NCBI GenBank assembly: GCA_041393395.1
Contig: JAWKKG010000007.1
Span: forward strand, 124,001-188,000
Direction of reading: 5' to 3'
Length of the DNA: 64,000 nt
Source: JAGQIB01 sp041393395
GTDB lineage: Bacteria > ARS69
In this document: positions 50,920 to 58,874 of the stretch, in pieces
How the letters are laid out: every line of letters begins with the position of its first letter
Numbering within the stretch: the stretch's first letter is position 1
The notes under the pieces: model-generated
What the model was told of the DNA's origin: nothing
The model's input: only the letters and a program-made list of their open reading frames with translations
The model's database searches: none
Program-made: the position numbers and the translations under genes

Positions 50920-51891
50920 CTAGGGGTTGAACGGGATCTGCACGGTCCCGGTCGGGAAGTCCGCGACGTTCGACAGCGCGAAGATCTCGTTCACCGGCTG
51001 GCTCGCGGGAATCGGCGCGCCGAGGATCTCGAGGAAGAACGGGCCGGCACCGTCCTCGTCGTCGGCCGGCTCGAGGGTCACGAACACGCTGCCGATGCCG
51101 AGCGGCTGACCCGTGATCCCGAACGGGAAGTCCGAGCCGGGGTAGGGCCATGGCTGCGACGTCGCGAGCGGGCCCGCGCCGTCCGAGTCCGGGAGACCCG
51201 AGCTCCGGAACTTGCCGAGCGATTGCGGCCCCACCTGCGGGATCGAGATCCACCCCTCGTAGATCCAGCCGGCCGGCGCGTCCGGGAGCGACAGCGACGG
51301 CCCCGCTCCGTCCGGCAGCGCGAACCAGACCCCCTCGTTCTCGTCGGTGGAGTCCGCGGAGGTCGGCGTGGCGAGCTGGGCGAAGCCCGTAGCGGTGGTG
51401 AAGTCACGATTGAAGGCGTCGGCGTAACTCGCGCTCATCGCGGAGGTTCCGTTGAGGAAAGATCCGCCGAGCAGACCCACCGTGCGCGGCGCCGGATCAT
51501 CCGCGTCGCGGACCTCCAGGGTCACGAAAGCGTCGACCGCGAGCTGCCAGAGGATCTCGCCGCTCGCGTTCGTGGGCACGTTCTCGTCTTCCGGATCCAC
51601 GCCGAACGTGGTCGGCTGCCAGTCCTCGCCCACGACCTGGCCCGTCCCGTCGATGCGGAAGCGACCGGCGGACGCGGCCGCGGAATGACGGCCCGGCTCC
51701 GTGAGCGCGAACGAGATCCACAGCTCGAACGTCGCGTCCGCCTGGGCGAACGGCGGGAAGCCCGCGAGGGTCATCGTCACGGTGTCGCTGCCGTCCGGGC
51801 CGGTCGGATCGTCCTTGCCGCAGCCGGTCAGGGCGGCCAGCGCCGTCGCCACTCCCAGGATCGTGAATCGACGCGAAATCAACGACTTCAC
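50920..51891 (-). CDS. Lipoprotein of unknown function
   Basis: A 323-residue lipoprotein with a convincing lipobox ALTGC (Cys24). The mature part has two related beta-rich halves (ATFELWISFALTEPGRH; AGWIYEGWISIPQVG) and an acidic linker, which suggests an internal duplication such as is seen in anti-sigma-like or carbohydrate-binding folds, but I recognise no family. GTG 51891 overlaps the stop of the propeller gene (GTGA), so the two are co-translated and probably work together at the cell envelope. Both begin their mature part with GCGxDxTGP-like sequence. Confidence 0.72.
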   Translation of the reverse strand: MKSLISRRFTILGVATALAALTGCGKDDPTGPDGSDTVTMTLAGFPPFAQADATFELWISFALTEPGRHSAAASAGRFRIDGTGQVVGEDWQPTTFGVDPEDENVPTNASGEILWQLAVDAFVTLEVRDADDPAPRTVGLLGGSFLNGTSAMSASYADAFNRDFTTATGFAQLATPTSADSTDENEGVWFALPDGAGPSLSLPDAPAGWIYEGWISIPQVGPQSLGKFRSSGLPDSDGAGPLATSQPWPYPGSDFPFGITGQPLGIGSVFVTLEPADDEDGAGPFFLEILGAPIPASQPVNEIFALSNVADFPTGTVQIPFNP

Positions 51892-53408
51892 GGCAGGAAG
51901 CTCACGAATCGCGCGAAATTCGGTACCTCGGCCACGGACTTGATCGCGTGGGTCGCGGCGTCGAAGACGACGACCGTGCCGGGGTTCTTCTCGCCGTCCG
52001 GGGCCGGATGGTGGCCACCGCCCTGGTTGTCGTCGTTCGCGCTCGTGACCCAGACCTCGCTGCCGTCCGGCGAGAACGCAATCCCGATCGGGCGGAGGAT
52101 CACGGCGCGCTCCGGATCGTCCGGGTGCATCGGGGACAGCCGCTCGATCTCCACCGGCGCGTCCGGATTCGAGACGTCGATCACGGACACGGAGGACTCG
52201 AGCCAGTTCGCGACCCACAGGCGCGTGCCGTCCGGCGAGACGGTGAGGTGCCAGGGGCCGTCGCCCACCGCGACCTGTCCGGTCAGCGGGACCGGCGTGC
52301 TGCCGAGGTCGTCCACCGCGGAAGCGTCGAACACGTACACGTGATCCGTCCCCTGGGCGCTCACGTAGAGGCGCGTGTCGTCCGGCGAGAGGACGCACTG
52401 CTGCGGCGCGTGCGCGACGCCGACGTCCGGCAGCTGGATGTCCTCGTCCAGCATCGTGGGAAGGCCGCGACCGGCGTTCGTGGCGAAGACCGAGACGTCG
52501 TCGGTCTGGATGTTCGCGACGAACGCGCGCTCGCCGTCCGACGAGATCGCGAGGCCGTGCGGCTGCAGGCGCCCCTGCGGGTTGAAGATCGCGAGGATCT
52601 GGAGCGTCTCCGCATCGAGCACGTGCACCTTGTGCTCGTCGCCGGGGCCGGTGTGGAAGTTCGAGACCCAGAGCTGCGTCCCGTCCGGTGTCGCCTCCAT
52701 CAGCGCCGGGTAGGTGCCCACGCGGAGGGTCTGCAGGAGTTCGTAGTCGTCGGCGTCGTAGACGTGGAGGTTGTCGCTGGCGTTCTCGAAGCGGGTCACG
52801 TAGAGGCGACGTCGGGTCTGATCGACGTAGACCGAGTGCGGCTGCTCGATCGGCAACAGACGCGCGAGCCGCCCCGTATCCATGTCCACCACCGCGACGT
52901 CGTTCTCGCCCTGGCACGCCACGAATGCCTTGCGGGTCGTGCCGTCGTCGAGCGTGGAACCGTCGTCGTCGCGCGCGCCCTCCTCGATCCAGCGCTTGAG
53001 GAACCGGATCTCGTCGTCGGGGAGCGCGTCGCGGCCGAGCGGCATCCGGGGCTCGATGTCGCCGGTCGTGTGCAGATAGAGATGGCTCCACCGCGGCTCG
53101 AACGGGACGACCATGGCGCCGAAGCGGCTGCCCCGCTTGAGCGTGTCGTACGACTCGAGCACGAGGTCGAACGCCGCGTCCGTGGAGTTGTGGCAGGCGG
53201 CGCTGTTGCAGCTCATCGAGAAGATCGGCTGCACGTGCTGCGAGAACACGATCGGGTCGATCGAGTCGTAGTCGGGACGATCCGGGCCGGTCGAGTCGCC
53301 GCAGCCGCCGCCGGCCGTGGCGAGGATGGCGACGCCGGCGACGGCGAACGTCGCGCGGAGGATCCGGCGCGAACTCGCGCGGGACGCACGGAGATGAGAT
53401 CGGGTCAT
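51888..53408 (-). CDS. Lipoprotein with cytochrome c-like motif and YVTN-type beta-propeller
   Basis: A 506-residue exported protein. The signal ends at an atypical lipobox AGGGC (Cys36). Residues about 50-155 look like a planctomycete-type cytochrome c domain: SMSCNSAACHNS gives a C-X4-C-H heme motif, and PRMPLGRDALPDDEIRFLKR holds the probable distal Met. Residues about 165-506 are a 7-bladed propeller of YVTN/YncE type (PHSVYVDQTRRRLYVTRFEN; QLWVSNFHTG; RLYVSAQGTDHVYVFDAS; RLWVANWLESSVSVIDVS). ATG 53408 has AGGA upstream. An electron-transfer or sensing role at the envelope is plausible; heme attachment through a CX4CH motif needs proof. Confidence 0.83.
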   Translation of the reverse strand: MTRSHLRASRASSRRILRATFAVAGVAILATAGGGCGDSTGPDRPDYDSIDPIVFSQHVQPIFSMSCNSAACHNSTDAAFDLVLESYDTLKRGSRFGAMVVPFEPRWSHLYLHTTGDIEPRMPLGRDALPDDEIRFLKRWIEEGARDDDGSTLDDGTTRKAFVACQGENDVAVVDMDTGRLARLLPIEQPHSVYVDQTRRRLYVTRFENASDNLHVYDADDYELLQTLRVGTYPALMEATPDGTQLWVSNFHTGPGDEHKVHVLDAETLQILAIFNPQGRLQPHGLAISSDGERAFVANIQTDDVSVFATNAGRGLPTMLDEDIQLPDVGVAHAPQQCVLSPDDTRLYVSAQGTDHVYVFDASAVDDLGSTPVPLTGQVAVGDGPWHLTVSPDGTRLWVANWLESSVSVIDVSNPDAPVEIERLSPMHPDDPERAVILRPIGIAFSPDGSEVWVTSANDDNQGGGHHPAPDGEKNPGTVVVFDAATHAIKSVAEVPNFARFVSFLP

Positions 53409-53497
53409 CGGTGATCCTGAGGTTCGGGCGGCTCGGTCCCGGTCGGGGCGACCGGTGGGCCCGATCTTTCGGGGCGCAACCCGGGCCGTTGCCCTAG

Positions 53498-53526
53498 AGT
53501 GTAAGGACGGCTCTCGCGCCGGTCAA
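53498..53526 (-). promoter_or_regulatory. Promoter of the propeller-lipoprotein operon
   Basis: On the minus strand TTGACC (53526-53521), a 17-bp spacer and TACACT (53503-53498). Predicted leader about 83 nt. One of the best promoter matches in the window. Confidence 0.55.
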
Positions 53527-53628
53527 TCGGGGCCGGTGCCGATCCGTCCGGGGGATCCACCGGCGATCGAGGGGACCGTTCCATCGGGTCCGGCGCCCGG
53601 GGCAGTTCCATTCCGAGCGGGGCGACGC

Positions 53629-54183
53629 ATGCGAGAAGAGATCTACCAGGGACGAGTCGTGAACCTCGCAATCGAGGACGTGGTGCTGCCGAACGGCGCC
53701 CGCACGCGGCTCGAGGTCATGCACCACCCCGGCGCGGCCGCCGCGGTGCCGCTGTTTCCGGACGGCACGGTGGCGATCCTCCGCCAGTACCGGCACGCGG
53801 TCGGCGGCTGGCTGTGGGAGGTCCCCGCCGGCAAGCTCGACAAGCCGGGCGAGAACCCCCTGGAGTGCGCGCAGCGCGAGCTCGCGGAGGAGGCGGGCCT
53901 CGCGGCCGCCCGCTGGGACAAGCTCGGCTCGATCTACACCACACCGGGCTTCTGCGACGAGATCATCCATCTGTACCTCGCGCGCGAGCTGACCGAAGCT
54001 CCGCTCGAGCACGAGGCCGACGAGGTGATCGAGGTGCACCGCATGCCGCTGACCGAGGCGCTCGCAAAGATCGGACGCGAGGAGCTCCAGGACACGAAGT
54101 CGATCGCGGCGCTGCAGGCGACGGCGCTCCGGTTCGGGGCCGGCCTCGGCCAAGGCTGGACGGAGCGGATCGCGAACCCATGA
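53629..54183 (+). CDS. Nudix hydrolase, ADP-ribose pyrophosphatase-like
   Basis: A 184-residue Nudix protein. The N-terminus (IYQGRVVNLAIEDVVLPNGA) and the proline-rich loop are typical of ADP-ribose/ADP-sugar pyrophosphatases. The Nudix box is GKLDKPGENPLECAQRELAEEAGL (about 69-92) with one residue more than the minimal GX5E spacing, a variant tolerated in this family. The downstream TTPGFCDEIIHLYLA fits the ADPRase metal site. No strong Shine-Dalgarno is seen before ATG 53629. Its stop overlaps the start of the next gene (ATGA). Confidence 0.88.
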   Translation: MREEIYQGRVVNLAIEDVVLPNGARTRLEVMHHPGAAAAVPLFPDGTVAILRQYRHAVGGWLWEVPAGKLDKPGENPLECAQRELAEEAGLAAARWDKLGSIYTTPGFCDEIIHLYLARELTEAPLEHEADEVIEVHRMPLTEALAKIGREELQDTKSIAALQATALRFGAGLGQGWTERIANP

Positions 54184-56285
54184 CGTACCGGCGCGCGTTC
54201 CTCGCGACGTTTCTCGTGGGGCTCCTGTTCCTGATCTCGATGCTGCACGCGACCGGCGGGCGGCCGTCGCTGCCGCTGGACGATTCCTTCATCTACTTCC
54301 AGTACGCGAGTCGCGCGGCCGAGGGGCATCCGCTCTCGTACCAGGCCGGCGAGGCGCGCACGACCGGAAGCACGAGTCTGCCGTGGATGGCGCTGCTGTC
54401 GGTCGGCTCGCTGCTCGGCTTCGGCGGCAAGTCGATCGTCTTCTTCGCGTTTGCGCTCGGCGGCCTCACGCTCGCCCTCGCCCTGAAGGTCGCGGCCGAC
54501 GCCCAGGACGCGCTCGCCCCGCGGAAGCCCGGCAGCGAACGACCGGGGGAGCTCCCGATCTTCGGGCTGCCGCTCGCGGCCGCGCTCGTGCTGCTCGCGG
54601 GGCCGTTCCAGTGGGGCGTGTGGAGCGGCATGGAGATCCCGCTCGTGGCCCTTGCGCTGCTGCTCGCGTTCCGCGAGTTCGTGCGCGGCGGCGCCCGGCC
54701 GACCGGCCCCGCCGCCGCCGCGACGTTCCTGGTCGGCGCCGTCCGTCCCGAGGGCGCGCTGCTGGCGGGAATCGTGGCCGTGGCCTGGATCTGGAACGCG
54801 GCGCGCGAGAAGAATCGCGACGGGCTGCCGTGGGTACTGCTCGTACTGGCCAGCGTGTTCTTCCAGCCGGCCGTGTACGCGCTCGCCACCGGGGATCCGC
54901 GCTCCACCGGCTACGTCGCGAAGTCGCTCCTCGCGGCGCCGCACGCGGAACTGCTCGACGTTCTCCGCGTGGCGATCCTGCGGGCCGCCTCGCTCGGGCG
55001 CGGGCTCTTCTCCGGGTTCGGCCCCGTCGTCGACGGACAGGGACTCTACGCGTACGACTCGGAGACGATCGCGCTGTGGACCGTGCCGGGGGCGGGGCTG
55101 CTGTTCCTCGTCGGTGTGCTACCGGCGGTGGCGCGCGAACTCGGCGAGCGCCGCGCCGGTCCCGGTCTACTCACGCTCGGCTGGATCGCCGCGATCCTCC
55201 TGGCGACGAGTCTCGTGGAGGAGCCGGACGCACATTTCTCGCGCTACCAGATGCCGATCCTCCCGCTGTTCCTCGTGTGGGTCGCGATCGGCACCGGCCG
55301 CCTCGCGCGGATCCTGCGCGACGTGAAGGCGGGTTTCGCGCGGATCACGGTCGGCCTCCGCGCGTGGCTGGCGCTCGGCGGCGTGGTCTCCGTGCTCTTT
55401 TTCGCCGGCGCCTACGGCGACAACTGCCGCGACATCGACGGGATGCAGATCCGGGTGGGGGAGTCGCTCGCCGAGGCGCTCGGGCCGGACGACGTGGTGG
55501 CGATCAACGACGCGGGCGCGATCGCGTACTTCTCCGGCCGCCGCACGCTCGATCTGATCGGTCTCACCACGCCGGGCTTCGCCGGACTGTGGGGCCAGGG
55601 CACCGGTGTCCTGTGGGAGAAGCTCGAGGCGCTGCCGGCCGCGCGGCGTCCGGGCTGGTTCTGCATCTTCCCGAACTGGTTCGACTTCGAGGCCGCCGCG
55701 TTCCTGAATCGTCAGGGGAGCGTCCGCCTGCTCAGTCCCTCGGTCGTCGACGCGGAGAAGGTGCTGTACCGCGCGGACTGGTCCGCCGCGGGAAGCGGCG
55801 ATCTCCCGGCGGCGACGTCCGTCGCGGGGTTCGCGAATCCGGATCTCGTCGACCGGCTCGACGTGGCCGACGTCGACTCCGAGTCGGCGCACTCGTTCGC
55901 GTGGACGAACGGCGAGGGCGGCGGCGATGCGGGCAGCTTCGTCCGCCGGGCCCCCGTGGATTCCGACCCGAACCCGATCACGGACGGGGGACGGAGCTTC
56001 CTGGACACGGTCTCGTTCGAGGTCGCGCGGGCGCCGCTGCGGCCGGCGACGTTGTTGGTGCGATCCGTGAGCGGAGTCACACAAGTCGTTGATATCACGA
56101 TCGATGGAAGGCCGTCCGATCGGGTCGAGATCCGGGCCCCCGGCGCCGGCCGCTTCCACGAGCAGGCGATCGCCACGCTGGAGCGGGGGACCGAGCCCGC
56201 CCGGGTGACGCTCCGGGTCGTGGGCGAGTTCGCGCCGCCGCTGATCCTGGCCCACGTGTTCGTGGTGGCCGGGGAGACGCCGTGA
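54180..56285 (+). CDS. Polytopic GT-C-like glycosyltransferase family membrane protein
   Basis: A 701-residue protein. About ten membrane segments lie in residues 1-430 (FLATFLVGLLFLISMLHA, LAAALVLLAGPFQW, LWTVPGAGLLFLVGVLP). The first extracytoplasmic loop holds PLDDSFIYFQYASRAAEGHP, with the conserved acidic DD of GT-C/PMT-type transferases. The C-terminal ~270 residues are periplasmic: an alpha-beta part (VVAINDAGAIAYFSGRRTLD) and a beta-sandwich at the end. The ATG overlaps the Nudix stop, and its own stop overlaps the next GTG, giving a three-gene coupled operon. A role in glycosylating an envelope polymer or protein is inferred. Confidence 0.78.
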   Translation: MTYRRAFLATFLVGLLFLISMLHATGGRPSLPLDDSFIYFQYASRAAEGHPLSYQAGEARTTGSTSLPWMALLSVGSLLGFGGKSIVFFAFALGGLTLALALKVAADAQDALAPRKPGSERPGELPIFGLPLAAALVLLAGPFQWGVWSGMEIPLVALALLLAFREFVRGGARPTGPAAAATFLVGAVRPEGALLAGIVAVAWIWNAAREKNRDGLPWVLLVLASVFFQPAVYALATGDPRSTGYVAKSLLAAPHAELLDVLRVAILRAASLGRGLFSGFGPVVDGQGLYAYDSETIALWTVPGAGLLFLVGVLPAVARELGERRAGPGLLTLGWIAAILLATSLVEEPDAHFSRYQMPILPLFLVWVAIGTGRLARILRDVKAGFARITVGLRAWLALGGVVSVLFFAGAYGDNCRDIDGMQIRVGESLAEALGPDDVVAINDAGAIAYFSGRRTLDLIGLTTPGFAGLWGQGTGVLWEKLEALPAARRPGWFCIFPNWFDFEAAAFLNRQGSVRLLSPSVVDAEKVLYRADWSAAGSGDLPAATSVAGFANPDLVDRLDVADVDSESAHSFAWTNGEGGGDAGSFVRRAPVDSDPNPITDGGRSFLDTVSFEVARAPLRPATLLVRSVSGVTQVVDITIDGRPSDRVEIRAPGAGRFHEQAIATLERGTEPARVTLRVVGEFAPPLILAHVFVVAGETP

Positions 56286-58213
56286 TCGGGACGGAACGGT
56301 GGCGCTCGCCGAACGTCCGGCTCGCCGCGCTGGTGGCGGCCGCGCTCGGAGTCCGGCTCGTCCACCTGGCCACGATCCACGCCGGTCCGCTGTTCCGCTA
56401 CCTGCTGATCGACTCCGCGTTCTACGACGCGGTCGGCCGGCGCCTCGCGACCGGGGGAGGATTCCCCGAGGGCCCGTTCTTCATGAACGTGCTCTACGGC
56501 GTGTTCCTCGGAGTGATCTACGCGCCGTTCGGCGCGGGCGACGGCGGCAAGCTCGCGGTCCTCGTGATCCAGTCGATTCTCGGGGCCGTCTCCTGCGGGC
56601 TCACTGTCCGGCTCGGCGCAGCCCTCGGTCGCCCGCGCGACGGGTGGATCGCGGGCGTTCTGCTCGCCGTCTTCGGTCCCGCCGTCTTCTACGACGGTGC
56701 GCTCCTCACGCCGAGCCTGCTCCTGTTCCTCACCGTGGCCGCATTGCTCGTGGCCGCCCGCCAGCGTACGAGTCCTTCGTGGCCCCGGGCGGCCGGGCTC
56801 GGCGTGCTGCTCGGACTGCTGATCCTCGGGCGCGCGAACCATCTCCTGCTGCTGGTCGGGCTCGCGATCCTGCTCGCGCGCGGTGGCCGCGCGCAGCGTG
56901 GGGCCGCGGCGGTGATGACGCTCGTGGCGCTCGCCGTGGTCGCGCCGGTCACCGTCCGGAACGTCGCGCAGTCGGGCGCGTTCGTGCCCGTCACCGCGAA
57001 CGGCGGGATGGTGCTGTGGGCCGGGAATCACGAGGGCGCCACCGGCATCTACTCCGAGCCCGCGTTCCTCGGGAATCCCGTGCCCGAACGCGAGGCGGAG
57101 GACTACCGGCTGGAGGCGTCGCGACGGGCGGGGCGGGATCTCACGCTCGCGGAGTCGAGTCGGTACTGGGAGCGCGCCACCTGGCACGCCTGGACGACCG
57201 AGCCGGGACGCACCGCGCGCCTGTTCCTGCGCAAGCTCCGCTTCTGGTTCCACGCCACCGAGTCGCAGACGAACCTCTCGTACTACTTCGCGATCGACCA
57301 GGCGCCCGTCCTGCGGATCCTCCGGCTGCATCTCGGCTGGATCCTGCCGCTCGCGATCGTGGGGCTCCTCGCGGGCGGCTGGCGCGAGCCGCTGTTGACG
57401 TTGCCGATCGCGGTCTCGATCGTGACCTGCCTCGTGTTCTACATGTCGAGCGAGTACCGGCACCCGGTGGTGCCGTGCCTTCTGCTCCTGGCCGCCGCCG
57501 GCGGGCGCGTCTCCCTCGATGTCTTCCGTCACGCCGTGATCTGGCGCCGCGTCGCGCTCGGCGCCGGGCTCGTGGCGTTGCTCGTGCTCGCGAACTTCCG
57601 TGACCCGTTCCTCGCCCGGCTCCAGAGCCGTCGCGTGGACTACGTGAACTTCGGCACCCTCGCCGCGCAGGCGGGCGACCTCGAGGTCGCGGAGCGCCTG
57701 TTCCGTCGCTCGATCGCGATCGACCCGGACTGGGACGTCAGTCGCGCGAAGCTGGCCGAGGTGCTGCAGCGACTCGGGCGTCCCGGGGAGGCGATCGAGG
57801 AGTTGCGGGCGGCCGAGGCGGGGGCGGGGGAACCGTCGCCGATGATGGCGGCGAGCGAGCTGTTCCGGGCGGGCCGACTGGAGGAAGCGCGCGCCGCGTT
57901 CGTGGCGATCGCGGAGGCGGGCGGCGAGGAGAGCGCGGCCGCCCTCAACAACGCGGGCCTGTGCTCGATGCAGCTCGGTGACGTGAAGGGTGCCGTGCAG
58001 GCGTTCGAGGCGTCGCGCTCCCTGGACTCGCTGTACGCGAGTCCGGTGATTCACCTCGGCCGGCTCGCGCTCGCGATCGGGGATTCCACCGCGGCGGCGC
58101 GCTACGCGGACGAAGCGGTGGAGCTCGCGCCCCAGGACGGCCGGGCGCAGCGGCTGCAGGCCCGCGCCCGCGGAGAGGTTTCGCCCGGGGAAGCGGACGA
58201 GGGCATGGATTGA
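56282..58213 (+). CDS. GT39-like membrane glycosyltransferase with C-terminal TPRs
   Basis: A 643-residue protein. Residues 1-430 are about 11 membrane spans; the first loop contains LLIDSAFYDAVGRRLATGGG with the acidic residue expected for ArnT/PMT-like dolichyl- or undecaprenyl-sugar transferases, and FWFHATESQTNLSYYFAID is a further family-like loop. The C-terminal ~200 residues are TPRs (FGTLAAQAGDLEVAERLFRR; AKLAEVLQRLGRPGEAIEEL; ALNNAGLCSMQLGDVKGAVQ). GTG 56282 overlaps the upstream stop. Together with its coupled neighbour it could build or attach a surface glycan. Confidence 0.82.
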   Translation: MIGTERWRSPNVRLAALVAAALGVRLVHLATIHAGPLFRYLLIDSAFYDAVGRRLATGGGFPEGPFFMNVLYGVFLGVIYAPFGAGDGGKLAVLVIQSILGAVSCGLTVRLGAALGRPRDGWIAGVLLAVFGPAVFYDGALLTPSLLLFLTVAALLVAARQRTSPSWPRAAGLGVLLGLLILGRANHLLLLVGLAILLARGGRAQRGAAAVMTLVALAVVAPVTVRNVAQSGAFVPVTANGGMVLWAGNHEGATGIYSEPAFLGNPVPEREAEDYRLEASRRAGRDLTLAESSRYWERATWHAWTTEPGRTARLFLRKLRFWFHATESQTNLSYYFAIDQAPVLRILRLHLGWILPLAIVGLLAGGWREPLLTLPIAVSIVTCLVFYMSSEYRHPVVPCLLLLAAAGGRVSLDVFRHAVIWRRVALGAGLVALLVLANFRDPFLARLQSRRVDYVNFGTLAAQAGDLEVAERLFRRSIAIDPDWDVSRAKLAEVLQRLGRPGEAIEELRAAEAGAGEPSPMMAASELFRAGRLEEARAAFVAIAEAGGEESAAALNNAGLCSMQLGDVKGAVQAFEASRSLDSLYASPVIHLGRLALAIGDSTAAARYADEAVELAPQDGRAQRLQARARGEVSPGEADEGMD

Positions 58214-58232
58214 AAGGCCGGGCCGCTCGGAT

Positions 58233-58814
58233 CTAGGTCGCCGAGCCGTCGCCCTCGAGCCCGAGCTCGGCCGCGACGCCGGCGAGCGCGTCCCGCACGA
58301 ACTCGATGTGGGCGTCCAGGTCCACGCCGAGCTCCTCGGCGCCCTGGAGGATGTCGTCGCGATTCACTCCGCGCGCGAATGCCTTGTCCTTCATCTTCTT
58401 CTTCACGGACTTGACCGGAACGTCGGCCACTCGCTTGCCGGGGCGGACGAGCGCGCAGGCGGTGAGGAAGCCGCAGAGCTCGTCGACCGCGAACAGCGTC
58501 CGCGCCATCGGCGTCTCCCGCGCCACCCCCGTGTGGTTGCCGTGGCCGAGGATCGCGGTGCGGATCTCCTCGGACACGCCGCGTTCGGTCAGGATCTCCG
58601 ATCCGCGGAACGGGTGATCCTCCAGCGACGGGTAGCGCTCGTAGTCGAAGTCATGAAGCAGTCCGGTCACGCCCCAGAGCTCCGGGTCGGCGCCCGACCG
58701 GCTCGCGTAGGCGCGCATCGCCGCCTCGACCGAGAGGGCGTGCTTCAGCAGAGCGTCGCTCTGCGTGTACTCCGTCAGGATGGCCCAGGCTTCTTCTCGG
58801 GTCGGGATCGACAT
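58233..58814 (-). CDS. HD-domain hydrolase
   Basis: A 193-residue HD-superfamily phosphohydrolase. Metal ligands: His in LLKHALSVEAAM (about 24), the HD pair in VTGLLHDFDYERYP (about 53-54), His in AILGHGNHTG, and a late Asp in TLFAVDELCGF. Such small HD proteins hydrolyse nucleotides or other phosphoesters; the PSLEDHP segment is common in uncharacterised members. ATG 58814 has GGAGGA at 5-6 nt. Divergent from the SGNH hydrolase gene with a 60-bp gap. Confidence 0.88.
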   Translation of the reverse strand: MSIPTREEAWAILTEYTQSDALLKHALSVEAAMRAYASRSGADPELWGVTGLLHDFDYERYPSLEDHPFRGSEILTERGVSEEIRTAILGHGNHTGVARETPMARTLFAVDELCGFLTACALVRPGKRVADVPVKSVKKKMKDKAFARGVNRDDILQGAEELGVDLDAHIEFVRDALAGVAAELGLEGDGSAT

Positions 58815-58874
58815 CGTTCCTCCTCGGCTGCCGGGATCGTACCGGGCATCCGCCCATTGCGGTAGGTTCGAGGC

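Noticed and set aside
52688..53091. Longer minus-strand frame extending the 50920 lipoprotein gene upstream
   Set aside because: That stretch lies inside the propeller gene in another frame and is Arg-rich; the lipobox start at GTG 51891 is much better supported.
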